NCBI RefSeq assembly: GCF_024055795.1
Contig: NZ_JAMXMY010000027.1
Location: 1-64,000, forward strand
Length of the DNA stretch: 64,000 nt
From: Actinoallomurus purpureus
GTDB lineage: Bacteria > Actinomycetota > Actinomycetes > Streptosporangiales > Streptosporangiaceae
Direction: 5' to 3'
Notes under the pieces: generated by a model
The model's database searches: none
What the model was told of the DNA's origin: nothing
Seen by the model: the letters and a program-made list of their open reading frames with translations, nothing else
Position numbers and translations under genes: made by a program
Shown here: piece by piece, positions 26,641-35,761 of the stretch
How positions within the stretch are numbered: position 1 is the first letter of the stretch
How the letters are laid out: every line of letters starts with the position of its first letter

Positions 26641-27780
26641 TCACGCGGAGGCCTGGGAGGGCGACATGATCGGCGTCGTCGGGTGGTCGTTGACGTTGGC
26701 GGCGTGCACCGGATTCCGCCGGGACACCGCGTAGATCCCGGCCGCGACGGCGATCGCCGCGACGAAGACCACCGTGATCCCCACGGTGCCCTGCTCGGCG
26801 ACCGCCGCGGCCACCCCGCCGACCGCCGCGGCGGCGGGCAGGGTGAACACCCACGCCAGTGCCATCCGGCCCGCGACGCTCCAGCGCACCTCCGCGAGCC
26901 GGCGGCCGATCCCGGCCCCGAGGATCGCGCCGGAGCACACCTGCGTCGTGGACAGCGCGAACCCGAGGTGGGAGGAGGCCAGGATCACCGTTGTCGCCGA
27001 CGTCTCGGCCGCGAATCCCTGCGGCGACTCGATGTCGGTCAGCCCTTTGCCCATCGTGCGGATGATCCGCCACCCGCCGACGTACGTGCCGAGCGCGATC
27101 GCCGTGCCGGCCACCGTGACGACCCACCAGGGCGGCCCCGAGCCGTGCGACAGCACGCCCGCGGAGATCAGCGTGAGGGTGATGACGCCCATCGTCTTCT
27201 GCGCGTCGTTGGTGCCGTGCGCCAGCGACACGAGCGAGGCCGACGCGATCTGCCCGGCCCGGAACCCGCGGGTGACCTCCTGCCGGCGACCGCGCTGGGT
27301 GATGACGTACGCCAGGTAGGTCGCCGTCATCGCGACCACGCCCGCGATCAGCGGCGAGGCGACCGCGGGGATGAGGATCTTCTCCGTCACCACGCTGAAG
27401 TGGACGCCCTTGACCCCGGCGCCCACCCACGTCGCCCCGATGAGGCCACCGAACAGCGCGTGGGACGAGCTCGACGGCAGGCCGAGCACCCAGGTCACGA
27501 GGTTCCACACGATGGCGCCGACGAGCCCGGCGAAGATCATCGATGGCGTGACGAGGGTGTCATTGACGATCCCGCCGGAGATGGTCTTGGCCACCTCCGT
27601 GGACAGGAACGCGCCGACCAGGTTGAGCGCTCCCGAGATCGCCACCGCGATCCGGGGAGGCAGCGCGCCGGTCGCGATGGAGGTCGCCATCGCGTTGGCG
27701 GTGTCGTGGAAACCGTTGGTGAAGTCGAATGCCAGGGCCGTGATCACGACGGCCACGACCAGAAACGACCAGTTGCCCAT
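26641..27780 (-). CDS. inorganic phosphate transporter, Pit family
   Basis: 379 residues, about ten membrane helices. Both inverted family motifs are present: FDFTNGFHDTANAMATSI near the start and SLAHGTNDAQKTMG in the second half. Pit proteins symport metal-phosphate with protons across the cytoplasmic membrane. The central cytoplasmic loop is short, as in other bacterial Pit proteins. Followed at 11 bp by a small membrane gene. No PhoU/DUF47 homologue is found next to it, although one often accompanies Pit. Confidence 0.93.
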   Translation of the reverse strand: MGNWSFLVVAVVITALAFDFTNGFHDTANAMATSIATGALPPRIAVAISGALNLVGAFLSTEVAKTISGGIVNDTLVTPSMIFAGLVGAIVWNLVTWVLGLPSSSSHALFGGLIGATWVGAGVKGVHFSVVTEKILIPAVASPLIAGVVAMTATYLAYVITQRGRRQEVTRGFRAGQIASASLVSLAHGTNDAQKTMGVITLTLISAGVLSHGSGPPWWVVTVAGTAIALGTYVGGWRIIRTMGKGLTDIESPQGFAAETSATTVILASSHLGFALSTTQVCSGAILGAGIGRRLAEVRWSVAGRMALAWVFTLPAAAAVGGVAAAVAEQGTVGITVVFVAAIAVAAGIYAVSRRNPVHAANVNDHPTTPIMSPSQASA

Positions 27781-27952
27781 CGATCCCGCCCTCTGCCTGC
27801 CCGGCGGCGTCTTTAGTCCAAGAGCCTACTTTGGCGCTCTTAACGGGCAGTGAATCGAACGCAACGCGGGAGTTGAGGTACGGCAATGACGCCGCAAGCG
27901 ACGGCGGGGACGCGCCGCCGCCCCAGCGCCGACCGCCGGCGCCCTGGACGGC

Positions 27953-27986
27953 GTACGGGCCCGGGACATGGGTCCCGGGCCCGTAC
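27953..27986 (-). terminator. perfect 15-bp hairpin terminator
   Basis: GTACGGGCCCGGGAC pairs exactly with GTCCCGGGCCCGTAC across an ATGG loop, 80 bp after the stop of the beta-propeller gene and upstream of the Pit gene. Confidence 0.75.
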
Positions 27987-28066
27987 GGAGGATCGGCTTC
28001 GGCCGATCAGCGGATCACCGGCCGATGGCCGTCGGACGATCGGCCGGTGCCCTCGATCAGAGACGC

Positions 28067-29128
28067 TCAGCCGGCGCGAAGGAAGACCCCGTTGCCGGTC
28101 GGGTCGTCCGGGTCGCCATCGGGGAACGAACCGCCGGCCGACCAGACGGTCTTCGTGCCCGTGCGGTTCTCCAGCGTGGACAGGTTGATGTCGTGCCCGG
28201 CCGGACGCGGTGCGGCCGCGGAGGTGAACGTGTCGCCCGTGACGTGGACGATCGCCGCGTTCCACGCGCCCTGGAGGACCCACACGCCGCCCGACCCGTC
28301 GGCCGCCACCTTGGTGTAGCCGGTGCCCTTCGTGGCGACGAAGGACTTGGACTTCGTGCCGGTCAGCCGCAGCGCCAGCGGCTTGTAGCAGACGTCGTCG
28401 CCCTCCTCGCCGCACGACCACGACTGGGAGCCGACGGCCCAGACGTTCTTGCCCGACACGGTGATGTCGGCGAAGGACGTCGACTCGTCGTCGCTCTGCT
28501 TGGGCAGGGTGACGGTCTTCGCGACCTTCCAGGACTTGCCGTTCCAGTGGATGACCGCGGCCTTGGTGCCGCCGATGGAGCCGGCCGCCCAGATGTTCTT
28601 GGCGGACACCGCGTGGACCGTGCCGACCTGGGCGGGGAGCTTGACGCTCGCCCACTTCTTGCCGTTCCAGTGCCGGGCCGTGCCACCGCCCACCGCCCAG
28701 ACGTCAGAGGCGCTGAGCGCCTCGGCGTCGGTCGGGTGGAAGCCGCCGGTGAACTTCGACGACGTCCACTTCTTGCCGTTCCAGCGCACGATCGAACCGT
28801 CTTCGCCGAACGCCCAGACGTTCTTGCTCGACGACGCGTCGACGACCTTCAGCTGCATCGACCAACTGGCGGGCAGCTTCACGTTCTTCCAGGTCGTCCC
28901 GGACAGGTGCTGGACGATCGGCCCCGGCTTCCCGCTGATGGACCGCTCACCCACCGCCCAGGTGCTCCCGGTCGACGCGACCGTGAGGTCGTTGATGAGA
29001 TCGTCACCCGGCAGATTCGTGGTCTGGGTGACCCGCCACGCCGGAGTGGCCGCGTGCGCCGTACCGGCGCCCATTCCCAGGGCCAGCGCCACCGCGCCGG
29101 CCCCCACGAGCATTCGTCGCATCCTCAC
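28067..29128 (-). CDS. secreted beta-propeller protein
   Basis: 353 residues. A Sec signal ends near AHAATP. The rest repeats a blade unit with the consensus VWAVG...HWNGKKW about seven times (HLSGTTWKNV, RWNGKKWTSS, HWNGKKWASV, HWNGKSWKVA). Such propellers are frequent in secreted actinomycete proteins and serve as binding scaffolds. No catalytic or anchor motif is visible. The two Cys in the later blades (SCGEE, DVCYK) may form a disulfide. Single gene with its own terminator. Confidence 0.8.
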   Translation of the reverse strand: MRMRRMLVGAGAVALALGMGAGTAHAATPAWRVTQTTNLPGDDLINDLTVASTGSTWAVGERSISGKPGPIVQHLSGTTWKNVKLPASWSMQLKVVDASSSKNVWAFGEDGSIVRWNGKKWTSSKFTGGFHPTDAEALSASDVWAVGGGTARHWNGKKWASVKLPAQVGTVHAVSAKNIWAAGSIGGTKAAVIHWNGKSWKVAKTVTLPKQSDDESTSFADITVSGKNVWAVGSQSWSCGEEGDDVCYKPLALRLTGTKSKSFVATKGTGYTKVAADGSGGVWVLQGAWNAAIVHVTGDTFTSAAAPRPAGHDINLSTLENRTGTKTVWSAGGSFPDGDPDDPTGNGVFLRAG

Positions 29129-29335
29129 CCTTTCGGTGAACCGCTCAATGAGATTCGGGAAGGGACGGCCGACGCCGAGATCAGGTGCACCGCCGACGTC
29201 ATGGAACCGTTTCCCGTGAGGTCGCCGGGCGGGTCCGGAGCGGTGCGCCCGCGCTGCCGTAATCGTCCCTTCGCAAAGAGGACGCCAGACATGATCGCTC
29301 GGTTCACACGATCGACACTTTTCGGTATTTCCTCT

Positions 29336-31405
29336 CTATCGAAACGAATCGGGTTCCTGGCCGGGGAACTCCGACAGCAACCGTTCCGCCGCCTCGCGGA
29401 CGCCCGGGTCGGCGTCGTCCAGCAGGTCGGACACGACGGGGAGACACTCCTCGACCGTCGAGCGGGCGTGCTCGGCCCACGGCACGGCGTCCTCCCCCTC
29501 GCCGACCGGTCCCGGAACGGCCCGTGCGATCTCCAACAGCAGAGACAGCAGGGGGCCTCGGACACGGTTGTCCGGATCGGCGGCGAGGAGCGCGAGGTAC
29601 GGGGCGGCCGCCACGGTCACCGGGAAGACCGTTCCGCCGTCGTACAGCACCGCGCGCAGGCCGGCCAGCGCGGCCGCGGCCGTCTCGGCGTCGGCGGACG
29701 CGGCCGCGAGGATCTGGTCCGGGATCTCGGGGGCCGGGCCCCGCGCGCCATCGAGCCGCTCCCATTCGAACCGGTGCACGAGCTCGGTGAGCGCCCGCCT
29801 CGGCCACAGGCGTTCGGTGTCGAGACGTACGGTGGCGGTCCCCGTGGCACCGCCGACGGTCAGGGTCCCCTCCGGGTTCAAGGCGATCGTCTCGATGCCG
29901 GACCCCAGGGTCAGCGTCGCGTCGAGACCCGAGCCGACGTCCCACAGCCGGACCGTACCGGTGCTCCAGGCGGCGGCGATCGCCGGACCGGTCTCCAGGC
30001 ACTCGGCGCTGAGCGCGATCACCGTCCCGCCGTGGCGGCCGATCCCGGCCGGTCCCCAGTCACCGTCGTCGGGCAGCCACAGGTTCACCACCCCGGTCGA
30101 GTCCCCGCTGACCACGGTGGCGCCCAGGCCGTCGAACCGACGGCAGGCGATCGCGGTCACCGGCGCGTCGTGCGCCGTACGGCTGAGCGGAGCCGCCGTA
30201 CCCTCCGGCTCCGGGGAGCCGTCCGGCCGGGCGGCCGGCCACAGGTGCAGGCCGCCGGCCTGGTCACCCGCGGCGACGTCCGCGTCCGGGTCGGTGACCC
30301 AGACGGTGAGACCGGCCGGCCGGCCGGCGCCGGTCAGCCGCGCCGGGGGCTCGGGCTCCAGCGACGACAGCGGCCGGTCGGAGACGTCCTCCACGGTCCA
30401 CCGAGCGCCGGCGTCGGCCTGGCCGGCGCGCAGGGACAGCGGCTCGGGGCCCGCCGGCTCGGCCTCGTCCGGCGACTCCGGCTCGTCGGCCGGAGGGGAC
30501 TCGATCTCGTCGCTCCAGTCGACGCCGAGCGTACGGGCGACCTCTTCGAGGGCCGTACGCGTCCGCGCGTGCACCAGGAAGGAGAAGTCGGCGTAGCCCC
30601 CGTCATCGAGGTAGATCAGTGCGTCGGGCGCGCCGTGGACGACGGCCCTGCTGCCGAGTTCGCGCCAGGGCAGCAGGCCCAGCTCCGGGAAGTCGCGCCG
30701 GACCCGGTCGACCACGCCGGGCTCGGCCTCGTACAGCCGCACGGTCCAGCCGAAGTGCGCGGGCAACCGCATCACGGCCAGTTGCAGGAAGAACTCCGAG
30801 ATCGACCCGGCCTGTACCACCCAGCCGTCCTCGGAGCTGACCAGCACCCTCGGGTCGGGAAGTCCGGCCTCGGCGGCGAGATAACCCCACTCATTGCAGT
30901 ACTGGTACTCCGCCTTGAACACGCAGACCCGGTGGTCGTCGTCCGGCGCGACGAAAGGGCTGTCCGGCGGCAGTCCGTCGGAGACGCCGTAGCCGCTGGG
31001 GTCCGGGCGCACCGTCGGCGGCCACTCCGGGTTGGTCCAGTACAGGCGCGGCCGGTAGGTGAAGGAGTTGAACGGCAGATCCCACCACTCGTCCAGCGCC
31101 GCCGGGACCGGCAGCGTCAGGTCGCAACGGGCGAACGCGTCCTCCTCCTCGCCGGTCCACTCGGCCCTGAGGCGGCGGACGTACGCCTCGTGTTCGGACT
31201 CCGACCAGCGCGGCCAGGCGGGTTCGCCGCCGGGCGGCTCGTACCCCCACTCCTCCTGGAACACGCGCAGCAGGTCCCAACGCGGGCCGGTGTCCGCCAG
31301 ATGCTCGGCGAACTCTTCGGGCGCCATGCGGTCGCGGTCGCCCCATCGCGGCATCACCCGCCGCAGCCGCTCGGCGAACCGTCCGTAATCGATCTTCTCC
31401 GACAC
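29336..31405 (-). CDS. SUKH-like + WD40-like + HEAT-like fusion protein
   Basis: About 689 residues. The N-terminal third resembles SUKH (SMI1/KNR4) immunity domains: LYWTNPEW, then VFKAEYQYCNEWGY and WVVQAGSISEFFLQLAV. An acidic Pro/Glu linker (about 310-340) leads to a WD40-like propeller (blade ends such as VVNLWLPDDG and TVRLWDVGSG). The tail (about 555-689) is helical with HEAT-type repeats (LLDDADPGVREAAERLL). I know no standard family with this order. The GTG at 31405 is chosen because a -10 box sits 7 bp upstream; a GTG at 31438 would add 11 residues. No toxin gene lies beside it. Confidence 0.7.
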   Translation of the reverse strand: MSEKIDYGRFAERLRRVMPRWGDRDRMAPEEFAEHLADTGPRWDLLRVFQEEWGYEPPGGEPAWPRWSESEHEAYVRRLRAEWTGEEEDAFARCDLTLPVPAALDEWWDLPFNSFTYRPRLYWTNPEWPPTVRPDPSGYGVSDGLPPDSPFVAPDDDHRVCVFKAEYQYCNEWGYLAAEAGLPDPRVLVSSEDGWVVQAGSISEFFLQLAVMRLPAHFGWTVRLYEAEPGVVDRVRRDFPELGLLPWRELGSRAVVHGAPDALIYLDDGGYADFSFLVHARTRTALEEVARTLGVDWSDEIESPPADEPESPDEAEPAGPEPLSLRAGQADAGARWTVEDVSDRPLSSLEPEPPARLTGAGRPAGLTVWVTDPDADVAAGDQAGGLHLWPAARPDGSPEPEGTAAPLSRTAHDAPVTAIACRRFDGLGATVVSGDSTGVVNLWLPDDGDWGPAGIGRHGGTVIALSAECLETGPAIAAAWSTGTVRLWDVGSGLDATLTLGSGIETIALNPEGTLTVGGATGTATVRLDTERLWPRRALTELVHRFEWERLDGARGPAPEIPDQILAAASADAETAAAALAGLRAVLYDGGTVFPVTVAAAPYLALLAADPDNRVRGPLLSLLLEIARAVPGPVGEGEDAVPWAEHARSTVEECLPVVSDLLDDADPGVREAAERLLSEFPGQEPDSFR

Positions 31406-31412
31406 GGCGGTC

Positions 31413-31418
31413 AGCGTA
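31413..31418 (-). promoter_or_regulatory. -10 box of a probable leaderless gene
   Basis: TACGCT on the minus strand, 7 bp before the GTG at 31405. There is no Shine-Dalgarno sequence, so leaderless initiation would explain the start. Confidence 0.3.
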
Positions 31419-31593
31419 GGGCACGCTTCGCCGATCACCGTTCATGGGACTTTCGGCCCTAGCGCTACCCGTTGCCGTCCGGCGACCATTCACTTACCAG
31501 GCGGAGACCGAGCCGTTGAACGGCGATCCGGCGCCCGTGCTCGTAGACGGGTCGTGCCAGGCTCCGCCGCTTCTGATGCAGGGGGAAGCATCA

Positions 31594-31965
31594 ATGGCGG
31601 GAAAGCTGCTGACACATCCATCCGGGGTAACGACCATACGGGAAGACTGGGAGATACTCGCTCCGACACTCGACGTGGCCGTGCACATACGCTCCGGGGC
31701 GGCTCCCGTGGTAGCCGTGCACGGCGAGCTGGACCTCGCCGGCGCGGAAGCCTTCGAGCGCCTGGTGGCCGAGGTGATCCTCCGCCACGGGCCGGACGTC
31801 GTCATCGACGGGTCCGGCGTCACCTTCTGCGATGCCCGCGGGCTCGGGGCCCTGGTGCGATGCGCCAATGAGGCCCAGCGGTCCGGCGGCCGGCTGACGC
31901 TCTCGGATCCGGCGCAGAGGCTGCGGCGCCTGGTCCGGATCGTCGGCCTCGACCACCTCATGTGA
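31594..31965 (+). CDS. STAS-domain protein (anti-sigma antagonist-like)
   Basis: 123 residues, one STAS domain (about 25-120; VVAVHGELDLAGAEAFERLV, VVIDGSGVTFCDARGLGAL). Antagonists of the SpoIIAA/RsbV type are switched off by phosphorylation of a Ser in DSSGL. Here that stretch reads DARGL, with no Ser at either position, so the protein cannot be controlled this way and may be constitutively active or act as a scaffold. The ATG at 31594 follows GGGGGAAG; upstream in-frame codons give no sensible sequence. No kinase or sigma gene is adjacent. Confidence 0.85.
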   Translation: MAGKLLTHPSGVTTIREDWEILAPTLDVAVHIRSGAAPVVAVHGELDLAGAEAFERLVAEVILRHGPDVVIDGSGVTFCDARGLGALVRCANEAQRSGGRLTLSDPAQRLRRLVRIVGLDHLM

Positions 31966-32206
31966 CCCATATCACAGGCATCGACGGTTTACGCGGAGGG
32001 GCGTAACAACGGCGAGACGCCTGAGCGACGCGGACGTCACGGCCCGCTGTTCGACATTGTCGGCAGCGGGCCGTTGACGTGCTCAGATACCCGCCATACG
32101 GTCTCAGAGGCCGTGAGAGAGGACCGATGGTTCCCGCTCTCGGCGGACATCGAGGTCCGCCACGCGCGTGTCCGCTCAGCGGCCCCTGTTCCCCTTCCCC
32201 CTGCAA

Positions 32207-32238
32207 ACGGGCGGGGTGCTCCCCCGCACCCCGCCCGT
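32207..32238 (-). terminator. hairpin terminator of the Rpf gene
   Basis: ACGGGCGGGGTGC pairs with GCACCCCGCCCGT across a TCCCCC loop, 11 bp downstream of the rpf stop. It may also stop transcription arriving from the left. Confidence 0.75.
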
Positions 32239-32249
32239 AAGCGCTTCTC

Positions 32250-33053
32250 TCAGCTGAACAGGAAGTGGCCGCAGTTCGGCCACTGGCCCTGCCAGCGGCC
32301 GTTCACCCGGTTGTACAGGAGCTGGGCGCGGTAGGTCTGCTCGGCCGCCGGCGCCTGGCTGGGCAGCCCCGACCCGCCGACCGTCGCCCAGGACTGCCGG
32401 TTGAACTGGTACAGCCCGTAGTAGCCCGCCGGGTTGACCGCCGCCGGGTTGCCGCCCGACTCGCACTTGGCCAGCGCCGCCCAGTTGAGGCGGGCGGCCG
32501 CGCCACCGCCGCCGGACTGCGGTCCGAGTGAGACGATCCGCGACACCGGCTTCCGCTTGACCTTCTGGTCGATGACGGCCTTGACCTTCTTGCCGTGCCG
32601 CCGGACGTACGCGGTCGTGACCATCTTGAGGCCGGAGCGGCCCTCGCGGGTCACCTTGCGGCTGAAGGCGGGCAGCTTGCTGTCCTTCTTCTCGACCGTC
32701 GGCGGCGGGATCGTCACCTTGGTGGTCTTGGGCGCGGACAGCAGCCGCACCACCTTGATCGTCGCGGCGGGGGCCTGGTCGGCGGCGGGGGTCACCAGGT
32801 CGTACTTGCCCAGCGGGATGTGCACCTGGGCCAGCACCTCGCGAACCGTGCCCGCGATCGTCATGGTCTCGGCGAGCTTCTTGCGATCGACGAGGACGAC
32901 GACCTTGTGCGGCGTCGCCGTGGGGCTCACCGCCACGTCGCGCGGTGCGACCGCCGCCGCGTTCTTCTTCCTGTCGTCCGCCTTGGAACCGCCACAGGCC
33001 GAGGCGGTGATCGCGAGCATCGTCAGACCAGTGACCAACAGGGAACGGCGCAC
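32250..33053 (-). CDS. resuscitation-promoting factor-like lipoprotein (G5-Rpf)
   Basis: 267 residues from a GTG after GGAGGAAAT. The first 20 residues end in the lipobox ITAS-AC, so it is a lipoprotein. Then follow one DUF348 repeat (about 45-95), a G5 domain (about 140-185; VTREGRSGLKMVTTAYVRRHGK) and a C-terminal Rpf lysozyme-like domain (about 195-267; WAALAKCESGGNPAAVN with the catalytic Glu). Actinobacterial RpfB has three DUF348 repeats; this one is shortened. It cleaves peptidoglycan glycan chains and helps spores or dormant cells resume growth. Confidence 0.92.
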   Translation of the reverse strand: MRRSLLVTGLTMLAITASACGGSKADDRKKNAAAVAPRDVAVSPTATPHKVVVLVDRKKLAETMTIAGTVREVLAQVHIPLGKYDLVTPAADQAPAATIKVVRLLSAPKTTKVTIPPPTVEKKDSKLPAFSRKVTREGRSGLKMVTTAYVRRHGKKVKAVIDQKVKRKPVSRIVSLGPQSGGGGAAARLNWAALAKCESGGNPAAVNPAGYYGLYQFNRQSWATVGGSGLPSQAPAAEQTYRAQLLYNRVNGRWQGQWPNCGHFLFS

Positions 33054-33122
33054 ATTTCCTCCGCATCGGCAGCCCCGGTACGGGCCAGACCTTAGCGGAG
33101 CATCGGGACACATCCGCACCAA

Positions 33123-33386
33123 GTGACGAATTTCGCACCATTACCGACCGGCCTTGCACGCCCCTCACTGATCACCGAGGTGTTCTGGCGGCGACTGAGC
33201 GCGCTGCCACCGCGGGAGCCCACACCGGAACGGCCGCGCGAGCGGGTGATCGCGGTGCTGGGCGGCCCGCTGCCGGACGCCGAGGCCCGCATCGTGCGCG
33301 CACTGGAGTTCGCCTACGCCGGCGCCCTCGTGCACGCGGGAATCGGCTCGCTGAACGGCGGCGCGGCCGGCCGTCGTACAGCCTGC
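33123..33386 (+). pseudogene. truncated TetR-like C-terminal fragment
   Basis: From a GTG, about 80 codons look like protein (VFWRRLSALPPREPTPERP..., ALEFAYAGALVHAGIGSL), with the helical feel of a TetR ligand-binding C-terminus. No DNA-binding part precedes it. The frame then runs without a stop into the antisense of the NarL-type kinase. It is probably a gene remnant cut at about 33380. Family call is weak. Confidence 0.3.
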
Positions 33387-34586
33387 TCAGCGCCCATCTC
33401 GGACCCCCGTCTCAACCTCGCCCGTGCCATGGGTGACGGCGGGGAGGGGCACCGTGACCTCGATGTAGGTGCCGGCTCCCGGACTCGAGTCGATCAGTAC
33501 CGTGCCGCCGATCTCCGCGATCCGGCCGCGGATCGACTCGGCCAGGCCGATCCCCCGATGCTCGACCGACGGGTCGAAGCCCCGACCCTGGTCGACCACG
33601 CTGAGCGTGAGGACGCCCGGCTCGGCGCCGACCCGGAGCACGGCGCTCGACACGCCGGCGTGCTTGGCCACATTGGTCAGCGCCTCCTCGGCGGCCCCGG
33701 CCAGCGCCGCGCACACCGCGCCGTCGAGGGAACGCCACTCGGCGGGCGACTCCGTGAGCATGGTCCCGTTGAACTCGACGCGCAGGGCGTCACGGGCCTT
33801 GCGCGCGACGACGGCCCGCAACCGGCCGATCAGGTCCTCGTCGGCGTCGGCACCGCCTTCGACGAGGGCCCGGAGCCACGCGGTCTCCTCCGCGACCCGC
33901 ATCCGGAACTCCCGGTCGGCGATCCAGGGACCGCGGGCGAGCGCCTCCATCGTCTGCAGGACCCGGTCATGGAGGATCCGGGCATGGCGGGCGCGCTCGC
34001 GGTCCCGGGCGAGTTCGGCCTCCCGGATCCGGCTCTCGTCGAGCTCTCGGGCCGTCGCACGCATCCGCCGGGAGACGACGAAGGCCACCAGGGTGTTCGG
34101 GGCATAGGTGAGAGCGTTCAACGTCACCTGCATCGCCGGGTCCCCATGCCAGTACGCGGAGGCGAACGCGTCCGTGACGGCCAGCAGGGCCGTCGCCCCG
34201 ATGACCGTGCGCAGGCGGCGCAGGGCCACGCCGAACGCCACGGAGCTGATGATGGAGTACGGGTAGGCGAAGTACAGCCGCTCGTGCGGCCGGCCGGTGA
34301 TCATCCCGCCGACCAGGAGCACCGCGACCGTGAACCACACGTCGGCCACGGCCCAGGCGGGCCGGATCCGCCCGGTCCGCAGGCACGCCGCGCACAGCAC
34401 GATCCCCTCGACGAAGACGGCGGCCAGCAGGGCGACGGCCGCGCCGAGCCGGTCACCGTAATGCGCGCCGTCGAATCCCACGACGAGCGCGACCTCGGCG
34501 AGTCCGCCACACCGGAAGAGAACCGCCGCGCGGGCGAGCGTCGCCTCGTTCTGAGCGACGGCGCCGGCCGACGGGCGGGCATCCAT
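33387..34586 (-). CDS. NarL-type sensor histidine kinase
   Basis: 399 residues. Five or six membrane helices in the first 170 residues, then a dimerisation segment with the phosphoacceptor in RILHDRVLQTMEAL (HisKA_3-like HDxxxQ pattern), and a HATPase domain with EEALTNVAKHAG, VDQGRGFDP and GIGLAESIRGRIAEIGG. The likely partner is the NarL regulator at 35.8-36.4 kb, on the other side of a CHAP gene. The input signal is probably in the membrane part. Confidence 0.92.
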   Translation of the reverse strand: MDARPSAGAVAQNEATLARAAVLFRCGGLAEVALVVGFDGAHYGDRLGAAVALLAAVFVEGIVLCAACLRTGRIRPAWAVADVWFTVAVLLVGGMITGRPHERLYFAYPYSIISSVAFGVALRRLRTVIGATALLAVTDAFASAYWHGDPAMQVTLNALTYAPNTLVAFVVSRRMRATARELDESRIREAELARDRERARHARILHDRVLQTMEALARGPWIADREFRMRVAEETAWLRALVEGGADADEDLIGRLRAVVARKARDALRVEFNGTMLTESPAEWRSLDGAVCAALAGAAEEALTNVAKHAGVSSAVLRVGAEPGVLTLSVVDQGRGFDPSVEHRGIGLAESIRGRIAEIGGTVLIDSSPGAGTYIEVTVPLPAVTHGTGEVETGVRDGR

Positions 34587-34795
34587 TGATCACCGTCCGG
34601 GTCACAGCCGTCCCCGGCGGGGATCAGCGCCCAGAAGTTATCACGGAAAAGCCCGGTGAAAGCCCCGTCGGCCGGGTCCGTCACCGGCCGCACATTCGGC
34701 CGGAATGCGCCCGATCGAAAGGCGGCCCAGGACCCACGCCGTCACATGTCAAGCGAAGATCACCATCTCCTGCCGCAATCGCGGCGATGACCGCA

Positions 34796-35584
34796 TCAGA
34801 AGCTAAGATAACGACTCGGAGCGGACGCGGAGATGGTCCGGATGTTCAGCCGATGGAAGTTGCCCCAGTTGTATTCCTCGACCTTGATGGTGCCATTGTT
34901 GTAAACGGCCGCGACATACGCCACATGGCCTTTGTCGCCCGCCTGATTGTGGTCGTCGTCCCATTGGGCGACGTCGCCGACGTGCGGGCTCGCGTCGACC
35001 GAGGCGCCGTGCCACATGTCGGCGTTGCCGAGCCAGTCGGGGGACTTGGTGTGGTGCAGCCCGTCCGAGCGGACCGCCCAGGCGGCGAAGGACGTGCATT
35101 CACCCTCGTAGTAGCCGTGCCCGTCGGCGACCCACGCGTCCTGCGCCGGCCACGGGTAGGCGTTCGGGTTCAGCGGCGAGCTCGGACTCTGGTCGCAGTG
35201 GCGGACCCCCGGCGACCAGCCGTTCGCGTCCTGGGCCGGCGTGGTGACGAAGTGGTCGTAGACCCAGCCGCCCGCCGTCGTGTAGTCCCACGTCCGGCTG
35301 AGGAGGTTGTCGTACGTATCGGTGCCGCCATCGTTGACCTGGCAGATCACGCCGACGGTGGCGCCCTCCTTGAGCGTTCCCTTGACGTTGCCGACCCTCG
35401 GCGCCGCCTGGACGGCGAGGGTGCCGTCGGTTCCGCTGATCTTGTAGTTGACGGGGGTCACACAGGCGCCGCTGTACGGATCGGCCGCCGCGCAGGCGCT
35501 CGCCGGCGTCGCCGCGCCGACGACGCCCAGCACCGGCGCCGACAACAGCGCGGCCACGGCCAGTTTCGCCAGGTTTCGCACCAT
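34796..35584 (-). CDS. secreted CHAP amidase with SH3-like domain
   Basis: 262 residues; Sec signal (cleavage near ASA-C), ATG after GGAGGAGAG. The first module (about 45-130) is SH3-like and carries GGWVYDHFVTTP...NGWSPGVRHC. The second (about 140-255) is a CHAP domain with catalytic Cys in GECTSFAAWAV, His in GHVAYVAAV and an acidic residue in VEEYNWG. CHAP enzymes cleave peptide cross-links of peptidoglycan. The same SH3-like module ends the GH25 lysozyme gene 2.6 kb away. Sits between a NarL-type kinase and regulator gene. Confidence 0.9.
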   Translation of the reverse strand: MVRNLAKLAVAALLSAPVLGVVGAATPASACAAADPYSGACVTPVNYKISGTDGTLAVQAAPRVGNVKGTLKEGATVGVICQVNDGGTDTYDNLLSRTWDYTTAGGWVYDHFVTTPAQDANGWSPGVRHCDQSPSSPLNPNAYPWPAQDAWVADGHGYYEGECTSFAAWAVRSDGLHHTKSPDWLGNADMWHGASVDASPHVGDVAQWDDDHNQAGDKGHVAYVAAVYNNGTIKVEEYNWGNFHRLNIRTISASAPSRYLSF

Positions 35585-35761
35585 GACTCTCCTCCAGAAC
35601 TCGGGGACGGGTGGAGTCGAGACGAGTCTTGGACAGGCGGTGGATCACGTCATGTCAGGCGTTCTGGAGCGCCGTGCCGTCGTGCGAAAACACCTCACGG
35701 CCGCCGGTTGACGAGGCCGCCGGGGCCCACCAGGGTGGTGGGGAACGAAGGGCGGTAGGGC

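Noticed and set aside
27953-27986. Attenuator or riboswitch of the Pit gene
   Set aside because: It lies upstream of Pit but directly behind the propeller gene; a plain terminator for that gene is simpler.
27968-31462. 1164-codon plus-strand frame across the propeller and SUKH-like genes
   Set aside because: Same mirror effect; both genes on the other strand have signal, repeats or family features.
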